DNA of 64,000 nt from Annulohypoxylon bovei var. microspora (Eukaryota > Ascomycota > Sordariomycetes > Xylariales > Hypoxylaceae). The DNA is taken from NCBI GenBank assembly GCA_022836615.1, contig MU405292.1:62001-126000 (forward strand), given 5' to 3'. Numbering within the stretch: the stretch's first letter is position 1; every line of letters starts with the position of its first letter. The notes below the pieces were generated by a model. The model ran no database searches, was not told where the DNA came from, and saw nothing but the letters and a program-made list of their open reading frames with translations. This document shows positions 56,565 through 64,000 of the stretch, in pieces. A program made the translations under genes and the position numbers.

Positions 56565-59347
56565 ATGAATAGCCAACCCGGTAATCGAGATAGTAGCAGC
56601 AGCCTGCAACAAGGTGCCCAATCTGGAAGCACTATTGCTCGGTCTATGTCTCGCTACCGCAGACGGACAAGTAGCGTTACTGTCAAAGTCGATGCTACCC
56701 AGAAAATTAATTCCGATCCACCACCCCCATGGGAACCTCCGAACCGACCCCCTGTGCCAACTATACCAAGTCAGTTAAGGACCGCCAGCATGACACAAAA
56801 GGAGAGCGACACCCCCGCCACCTCGTCCAATTCTCCTCCGCGCAACCAGCTGCGCCGTACCGACAGCACGCAAAGGCACACGTCACGTCGAAGTATGGCG
56901 GACCACTACCACCAGAGCCGACCCAGCACGGCGAAAAGCGCAAAGAGCGAAGAGAGCGCGTGGCGGAGGCTGGCTAGCCGAGATGGGCGACGGAACAGGC
57001 TCAACAGCGAAGAGGATGATGAGGCAGCGAGACGAGAGATTGCTCGCGTAGAGGCCGAGAATCACCGACTGCTGGTCGAACAGAAGAAGAAGGACCTCGC
57101 GAGGTTAGAGGTGCACTTAGCGAACAACCAGAGGACATCAACCCAGTCGCAGCCGCTTAAGCCAAAGAGTCCCGTAATTGAAAAGTTTGTTCTATTAGCC
57201 AAAGGACGTAGAAACAAGGATGGATTATCTCCAGGTCTCTCTCCTACACCCTCGAACACTAGTATCGAGCCCGCGAAATCCTTCTCGGCCTATATAGAGC
57301 CTGGCGGCAGAGGCGTCGTGCCTCAGACAGATGCGCCGCAGTCTGCGATTAATGCTGGAGACCGGGTAAGTTATGAAACGTGGTTTTCCGTTGAGGCGGC
57401 GTCACGTACTAACCTGATGTATAGAATGTCGCAGTGCGCTACAGGCAGCATACTCTCAGCTTGGAGGTCACGCCCGAGACGACAACAGACGACATAATAG
57501 AAGAGACCTCTAACATGATTGGTTCTAGCGAAATTAGCCCGTCGAATTGCATCGTGGTAGAGACCTACAGCGTATTAGGTCTCGAGCGTCGCCTAAGGCG
57601 CTATGAGGCTATCCGGGACGTCATGAATTCCTGGGATCAAGACACCCAAAATCAATTGATAGTCAAGGTATCTGAGTCCGAAGAACAGGATTGGGAGCTT
57701 GACATCAACTCTGTCCCGAGCCGCCGTGAACCACCTCAGGGGTTTCAATTGTACATGTACCACTCGAATCGTCCGGGAAAGTGGAATAAGAGATGGATCA
57801 CGCTCCTCGGAAATGGGCAGCTCGTTTCCGCGAAGAAGCCGAATGCCAATTCGACAGACAAGGATACGACAGGCCTCTGTCACCTATCTGATTACGACAT
57901 ATACACGCCCACAGAGTCACAGATGCGGAGAAATATCAAACCCCCGAAGCGATATTGCTTCGCAGTAAAGAGTCAGCAAAAGACCACGGTATTTATGAAC
58001 ACCGAGAACTACGTCCAGTATTTTAGCACGGAGGATCCGAAGATTGCGGCCCAGTTCAGGGAAAAGGTTCAGAGTTGGCGCAGTTGGTGTCTTGTGGATC
58101 GTAGGCCAGTGGCACCGAAAACGTCGAGGAAAATCTCGATCAAGAAAACGGACGACAAACCGCCTCAAATCATGTTGCCTGCAATTAGCCAAACACCGAA
58201 GAAGTCGGCAAATGTTGCTTCGATGAATGGCCATCGTCTTAGGGTGTCGGTCGACGAGACTCCATATTCGATCGGCCAGTTCGAACCGCTTCTCGATATG
58301 AAGCGCTTCGATAAGCGGCTGTCTCATTTTGGTCAGGATTTCTTACCGCCGGTACCAAACGTGTCGACTATGCCGAAGGAGATCCCGGCGCACCATCTCC
58401 ATTCTGCTAAGAAGGAAGCAAAGGAAGATAAGCGCGAGCAAAAGTTAATAGACCGCATTCACTCGGCCGCCGACGATGGCTTTACTGGCAATGGCTTGCT
58501 TGGCGAAGGATACGAAGAACGTAGGCAGGCTCACGCGGAGACAGACAGGCCAGATCGAGGGCGGCGAAGATCCAGAGGTGCCGGATTTACCGAAGGGCCT
58601 TCGCATCTGAACAGGAAATCTGAGCCGGAGACGCCGGGTCAGAAGCCCGAGTCGCCCTCCTGGTTCCCGTCAGCTCTCGAACACTCCGCCAGAAAGCACA
58701 GCGTCGGCCCTCCCTCGAACCGACCCAGCACCTCTGCAGGTGTCATGCACACACACTCTCATACTCGTAGACCATCATTTAATTCGTCATCCCGACCTCC
58801 CCCTCCCCCTCTTCCTCTAAGCGGTAAACCTCCGACGCACGAACATCCGAACCCCCTCACCTCGCAGCCGATCGGGCTCTCGCATTCAAACCGCCGCGAG
58901 AAACCGAAACCCCTCGTAAATCTCGAAACAACTTTCAAGGAGGCACCGCAATGGGCAAAAGGGAAGCAGGGCCACGGTGTTAAGGCGCCGGAGGGTATGA
59001 TGCACCTAGTCGATCTCATCGTTCCGAACCCGAACGAACCGAACGGGGCTGGAGGGCCAGAAATTCCGCTCCGAAGCGCCCTACGCCGCCCTCCGAATAC
59101 CGCCCCTCTCCCGGGTCTCGCACGAACACGGAGTAAAACCCAGGGAGCTCCAGCTCCAAGATTATCGGGAAGCGACGTACCGCCTGTCCCGTCTCTGCCC
59201 GGAAACGTCGGGGGCCGGGAGCCGCTCAGGTCTCACCCGCCCCCGCGGAGTAGAGAGCGGGAACGGGAGAGGCCGAGGGAGAAAGAACGCGAGTACAGCG
59301 CGCATAACTCCGTGTCTCGCAGGGCGGGCACGCTGAAGGTGGTATAA
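56565..59347 (+). CDS. RA-PH domain signalling protein (Mig10/lamellipodin-like layout)
   Basis: Exons 56565-57365 and 57425-59347 join in phase 0 over a 59-bp intron (CTAAC branch point), giving 907 aa. The start at 56565 has a good context (GCCAAAATGA); an in-frame ATG at 56409 would add 52 residues. Residues 1-170 are Ser/Arg/Pro-rich, with a short coiled coil at about 145-185 (EAARREIARVEAENHRLLVEQ). A Ras-association-like domain covers about 268-365 (VRYRQHTLSLEVTPETTTDD). A PH domain follows at about 373-492 (GFQLYMYHSNRPGKWNKRWITL through YFSTEDPKIAAQF). The C-terminal 400 residues are proline-rich and disordered, ending in an Arg/Glu run. The layout suggests a small-GTPase- and phosphoinositide-responsive adaptor at the plasma membrane, perhaps in polarity or actin control; that role is inferred. 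Confidence 0.82.
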
Positions 59348-60113
59348 TGCATCTACCAAGCATTTACTACTTGATGCCACGCAGAACTTCACTCAATTAT
59401 CTATTTTGTTGCTGGGAGGATCTATCATTTATATTTTTTAATATCTATACCTATACCAAGATCATCTCTTCAGAAAGCGGCGGAGTTCTGGGGGGCGCGG
59501 ACGCATTAGCCAACGAGACCGAGCGGGCGAGCACGACGTTCATATATACACATACATGTATCATGGAATACGAGGGGCGAATGCTTTTAGGCGGACGGGA
59601 GCGCACGGAGTCGTGTGTATATATCATGGGATATGGGTGTTTGCATATTAGTATGTTTTTGGCATGATGTGTATTTGTCGGGACGGCGGACGTCTTGATT
59701 GCTTTGCTTATATGGCCTACGCGCTAAGATATATACCTAGGTACTTTCCATTAGGTGTAATAATTATATTGAATCAAAAATACATAATGTGATACCATTT
59801 TGTAACTGTGTCTTACTGTCAGAGTTGTGGTCTGCAGGAGGGCCGTTGAAGGTCTAAGCGGATAGGGGTTCGACCCATAACAGGGTCCGAGCCTGCCCCC
59901 TATTTCGCGGCCAGTCGTAGATATTTGACTATCATCCCTAATAGACAATATTTCTATCTGTTTGCTAAAATATATTTTAGTGTAAGATTAATGAGGTGTG
60001 GGAATAGGTACCTAAGTTAAAGCGATTTTAGTGTGTTCGTGGATTTAGAACCTCCTATCCCCCCTCCACACTGTTGCTCCCCGTCCTATCACCTCTCCCC
60101 CAACCCCCCTATC
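59348..60113. other. Convergent intergenic spacer
   Basis: 3' flanks of the RA-PH gene (+) and of the small interrupted gene (-). No gene. A GGTTCGACCC string at about 59867 resembles a tRNA B-box but no cloverleaf forms around it. Confidence 0.5.
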
Positions 60114-60488
60114 CTACTCGCCATCACCCGCCGTCCCCACACCCTCCAACCTCACATCCTCGCCGCGCTCCGCCCTCAGCCTATCGCACTCACGGTCGTA
60201 CGCCCTCAGCGCCGACAGTATAGCGTCCAGCTCGGCGACGCCGCGCTCGATCGCTGCCCGCGTGCCGGACCCGTCGGCGCAGTCGCAATCGTCCTTCATG
60301 AAGACCAGCTGCCACCACGCGTAGCTGGCCCACGCGATGTGCTGCCGCACGCTCGCCTACAGCGCCCGCAGCGCCGAGCCCCGCTGCGGTACTAGGATGT
60401 GCAGCACGTCCGACAGCTGCGCGATCTCGTGTAGTGTTGGTTCGAGGTCTGAGGGCGTGAGGGGCGCCCAGTTGGTCTGCTCGGCCAT
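60114..60488 (-). pseudogene. Small conserved-looking gene interrupted by an in-frame TAG
   Basis: Read from ATG 60488 to TAG 60116-60114 this is one frame of 123 sense codons with a single internal TAG at codon 44 (60359-60357). Before it: MAEQTNWAPLTPSDLEPTLH, ending QRGSALRAL. After it, in the same frame: ASVRQHIAWASYAWWQLVFM, then KDDCDCADGSGTRAAIERGV and an Arg/Glu-rich helix. Both halves share high G+C at third positions and look like one helical protein. No intron of sensible size can remove the stop. It may be a recent nonsense mutation (for instance CAG to TAG), a readthrough gene or a sequence error. Function is not recognised. Just upstream on the plus strand is a T9-G12 run (60490-60511). 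Confidence 0.55.
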
Positions 60489-61849
60489 GATTTTTTTTTT
60501 GGGGGGGGGGGGAGGGGCTGGTGTGCTGTTGCTGGCTTGCTCTTTCGTGTAGTAGAAAGTTGAGATCCTTGTGGGTAGTTTTGTGGAAGCGTGCTTGTGG
60601 TTTGGAAGGGCTGGGGGTGAAAGGGGGGAGTTCGGGCCCTTAGGGAGGAAATGGCTTCGTGGTGCACAGAGGCCCACGTCATGGATGGGGTTTGGGTCCT
60701 ACGGTGAGATGGGCACAGCCAAGACGCGGGAAGGAAATGCTGTGTTGGCTTATCATGGACTTGTAACCTCGTTTTCAGTTGTGTGGTTATACGTAGGTAC
60801 TTTTATGTGAAGTCAGGTACGGAGTCATGATATACTCATGATTGGAAATGCTATTTGCGCTGTTGGTCTGGTTTGGAGGTATGTCTGTTTGTCCTACTTA
60901 GAGTAACCTTGGGTAGGTAGTATCACACCAACATATCATAAAGCCTGACACAACTTCAATCAACTACGAGTATGAGCGAAAACTAGGTATTTCCGGGGAT
61001 TTTAGAATATCCTAACTAAATAGTACTTCACAAAATTTCCGAAGGTAAATAATCCCATAGTGAGGAGGTAGTACTCGCTACTTTCCCCGGTACTTTTAGG
61101 AACTTAGGTATTGTACCGTAAGTTTTCGATATTTATAACAGCTAGAGCACGAAGCCAAAGATCTGTTAAGTATCGTTATACTTCTAGAAGATGCCATCAT
61201 GGGAAATATATTAAAGGGATATTAAAGGGTTTAAATCACATGTATAATGAACAACCTGGGTTGAATAATGGATCCATACAGTTATGTCTTGAGTGAAGAA
61301 TGTTGCGGGACTATAGTCTAGTTAGGTATCTTAAAGGGCTTTTCAATGGAACTTCAAGGCAATTAAACAAACTAAATGACAAGAACTCAAGCTACCGTAG
61401 CTTAATAGGAAATAAAGATGATGATTAATAACTTCCCTTCATTTACTAACCCGAGAGCTAGCAAATTTTTTAGAAGACTTCGCTATGTGTAGAACCGCCA
61501 TGGCAATTCACGACGAAACCGATGGGGCTAACTCTGTACCAAGAGTCTCAGTTCAATTGAACCGTCGGCTAATGATGAAAACTGGGTGAATTGAGATTTG
61601 GTGAAGTGTCGAAGTACGGTTAGAATATCTCTAGAAATTTGGTAGACTGGTAGTGGTATTAAGCTTCGACCCACAGTATGTCTTAACTTAGGTAAGGAAG
61701 ATTCCCCCTTATGGAGCCATAACTACCCCTGAGCTAAAATAGCACACATAACTGCCGCAGCTACCAGTAAGCTATTATATCTAAGGTAAATAGCTTTTTA
61801 AATTCTAGTAATATGTCAGATTCATATAACCTTACCAACCACTAGGTAG
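60489..61849. other. AT-rich spacer, no gene seen
   Basis: It begins with a T-run then G-run at 60490-60511 abutting the start codon of the interrupted gene. From 60800 it turns strongly AT-rich. Open frames at 60571-60810 and 61111-61296 are not credible. Confidence 0.5.
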
Positions 61850-62070
61850 TCCAGGTGGACAGCAAGGGTGCGTGTCTAACGATCATCAAGCTGGCCGTGG
61901 TCGCCCACTCGCTCTACGGGCAAACCTTCAGCACCAGGGCTAGCAGATCATGCTCGTCGACTGCAGCAACAACGAGCCGCGCAGCATGCGCGCCAGTGAC
62001 GACAGTAGGGTCCTTGGCTTGTGCTACGAACGGCAAGAATGGCAAGAATATCACTTTCCATGAAGACTAG
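61850..62070 (+). pseudogene. G+C-rich island, possible relic of a small secreted-protein gene
   Basis: A sharply bounded G+C-rich block inside AT-rich DNA. One frame after a possible acceptor (GGGCTAG, ending near 61945) reads QIMLVDCSNNEPRSMRASDD, then SRVLGLCYERQEWQEYHFP and a stop, which looks protein-like. The part upstream is open in a different frame (LAVVAHSLYGQ). No signal peptide or complete model can be built. Call is tentative. Confidence 0.25.
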
Positions 62071-62618
62071 CATGATATTGTCTAGGTAGCATTGTTTCTA
62101 GAGGTAGGCGTGGAGGAATCAGGGGGAGGATTAGAGTTGGTTGGTTGGGAACTTGGGTTGGAAAGGGGTTAGGTGAAAAAGTGAAAGGAGGGCTTGAGCT
62201 TGGTGGTGCCGTTCTTGTTCTAGCTGCTCATTTGTAAATGGGGTTTAGAGGATCTACTATATTATTCATAATATTCTTCGTCATATAGACGATTTTAGAG
62301 AAATAGATGCTTGTAGTGGTTAAACCCCCCTCGAGCGTATTCGTGTGAAGCACTGTGGTATATTATGTCCGACCTGCTCGCCATGTCCGCTATCAGTAAT
62401 AAAAATTCCAAGCACCGAATTTGAAATGCCACCGTGGGTGCAACTTAAGAATTATTAACAATGCCTAACCTAATGACCTCGACCCCTTTCTATACCTACA
62501 AGGCTGCACTCATATCGAGTGATACATACAAGCCCCCTTCCCCGACCCATATTAACGCCTTGTGTAACATATTTCTAACATGCAGTGTATGGGGAATAAG
62601 TCAACTGGATCGAGCTCC
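62071..62618. other. Spacer downstream of the surface-protein gene
   Basis: No gene supported; this is the 3' flank of the gene ending at 62619. Confidence 0.5.
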
Positions 62619-63544
62619 TTATCTCACAGCCGATTGCTCGGTTGGCTTGTGAGGTAGGAATGGATGCTCGTCGTCCTCGGGAGCCTCTTTGCTTTTTTTC
62701 CAAGACCTGTACGCATACCAAGTTCCGACGATGCCGGCGATCGTCGCCGGTAGACCTAGCCCCAAAGCCGTCCCCAGCGTGATCTTGTCTGAGGTCGATA
62801 GCCCCTTCGACGAGTCCGACGGGGCCGAGGAACTAGCCGCTGGCGCAGTGTTGGTTGAGTTACCCGCGCTCGCTGTTTGAATCCCAATGTACATAGTCGT
62901 CGGGCCGGCCGTGCCGGATGTCGAGGCGTCCCAGGCGAAGAGTTTACCGGACTGATAATAACTCTGTGTACATTGTATTAAGGTGTATCCTTCTGCCTCC
63001 GACCCGGTATAGGTGTTCCAGACGCAAGCTGGGTAGTCTGAGTTCGTACTACATTATGAAAATGTCAGATACCTATCTATAGCCTAATCAACAGAGGATA
63101 ATTCATTGCTTACCAACAGCCGGTACGAGACCCTACAGAATAATCTTGGTATACGTCATAGTTGAGGCACGTAGTATAGACTACCCCTAGAAGCTGTTTC
63201 TTGGTATTGGTTTGAACGCAGCCGATGGCGTTGTTGTCGTGGTCTTGGACACAGCTATATCCCGACCAACATATGTACGGGCTCGCTAATTCTAACTTAG
63301 CTATTGTTATCTTTTAAGCAAGTATGGGCGAGTAGTTACCTGCGTCACCACGGTAGTATCCGCAAAGACCACCAGCCCTATCTCTTGCCTCTAAGTTTAA
63401 TACAGGCGGTGGTGTCTCTACCGAAGCCGGTCGTTCGTTAGCGGAGGAGGGGATTGTCGGAGCAGCTGTGGATGCGATTATAGCACCGGAACACCGACTA
63501 AGGAAATATGGTACTATAAGGAACGGAACCCTTATGCCAAGCAT
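62619..63544 (-). CDS. Cys-rich single-pass surface protein
   Basis: Three exons (63544-63340, 63291-63114, 63048-62619) close in frame to 270 aa; introns are 48 and 65 bp. An N-terminal signal peptide (MLGIRVPFLIVPYFLSRCSGA) precedes a small Cys-rich ectodomain: LCGYYRGD, YICWSGYSCVQDHDNNAIGC, TTCLNYDVY, RTGCWYSTNSDYPACVW-type spacing (the W is read as C across the intron) and TLIQCTQSYY. A Ser/Thr/Ala stalk follows, then one membrane helix (about 217-239) with a basic stop-transfer (YRSWKKSKE) and a short acidic cytosolic tail. This layout is common in uncharacterised ascomycete surface or sensor-like proteins; ligand and role are unknown. The 48-bp first intron is short, and its acceptor TTAG was chosen because it alone keeps the frame. 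Confidence 0.75.
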
Positions 63545-64000
63545 GGTGAATGTAAGGCAGAGTCCCGCCGATTCTCACGATTTAACCAAACGAAAGATAA
63601 AATGTTCAAGATTAAGGTAGGAAACTTTGGCGACCCGATCGACGTGGGAAAGTCTGCGGGGATTTCTCCCACATTCGATGGCCTGGATGTTCAGAGCCTC
63701 ACATGTTTACAACTCATTTTACCCTTGCTTTTCTCGTTTTCAGCTCCTGCAAGCCGAACATAGCGACGGTGGCTAATTTCCGTTCACAGTCCAAATCCCG
63801 GAGCACATACAACCTATGCTGCCTGGGGTCAGCTCATTACTAAGAGATCTTTGGACGCCACCTTCATCGGTTGGGCACGATAGCCTCCTATCTAGCAAGG
63901 AGCAACAAAGGTATCGCTTGGCACAGCCCTGCAGCATGGGTTTTGTAATCCTTCGTCAATGTATATGAATCAGTGATTGGTTTAATCGGGGGGTCGGCAC
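63545..64000. other. 5' flank of the surface-protein gene
   Basis: No gene seen to the end of the window; the 200 bp next to 63544 are the probable promoter and leader of the minus-strand gene. Confidence 0.45.

Noticed and set aside
59850..59900. GGTTCGACCC resembling a tRNA B-box
   Set aside because: The flanking bases do not form a T-arm or acceptor stem and there is no matching A-box at the right distance.

Overview
The window is nuclear DNA of a filamentous ascomycete (Pezizomycotina, most like a Sordariomycete; I cannot fix the order). Genes are interrupted by short introns (48-92 bp in most cases) with GT..AG ends and CTAAC/CTAAT-type branch points. The gene content is fungal: Cip1, Pom34, Vps54, HET, AIM6, farnesyl diphosphate synthase, a P450 and a fungal RA-PH protein. 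Intergenic DNA is peppered with TAGGTA/TACCTA tetramer runs.

Layout, left to right. 995-2921: LAT-type amino-acid permease. 4383-5167: secreted Cip1-like protein. 5168-14992: almost 10 kb without a convincing gene, holding degenerate long tandem repeats, a 14-bp minisatellite and nested palindromes. 14993-25687: a dense housekeeping block with the nuclear-pore protein Pom34 (-), a degenerate membrane-anchored AMP-binding protein (+), the replicative helicase subunit Mcm5 (-) and the GARP tether Vps54 (+). 25688-35397 is gene-poor, with one small secreted DNase1-family/thaumatin-like protein (29325-29943, -). 35398-36039: GPI-type Ser/Thr-rich wall protein. 39347-41479: Cdc23/Apc8 (-). 42398-43603: farnesyl diphosphate synthase (+), tail to tail with a six-exon P450 (43802-45737, -). 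47671-49554: HET-domain protein (-). 50055-51059: Lys-rich coiled-coil protein (-). 51635-52886: AIM6-like phosphodiesterase-fold protein (+). 53178-54530: RmlD/MAT2B-like reductase (+) whose splice phases do not close. 56565-59347: RA-PH signalling protein (+). 60114-60488: a conserved-looking small gene with an in-frame TAG (-). 62619-63544: a Cys-rich single-pass surface protein (-).

There is no obvious operon-like cluster. Most genes are independent housekeeping functions (replication, APC/C, nuclear pore, GARP, isoprenoid). A few are surface, secreted or self/non-self genes (Cip1, GPI protein, HET, surface sensor-like protein) and lie next to gene-poor stretches. The most useful second-look items are these: a CGCG cluster that looks like MBF/E2F control of MCM5; abrupt rises of GC at third codon positions toward the 3' ends of several genes; an AMP-binding protein that has lost its catalytic signatures; an AIM6 intron bounded by a 10-bp direct repeat; an in-frame stop in a small conserved-looking gene; and the tandem-repeat desert at 10.2-14.5 kb. 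I did not find a clearly new multi-gene system. Exon coordinates were derived by hand from splice signals and reading-frame closure, and no alignment was run.
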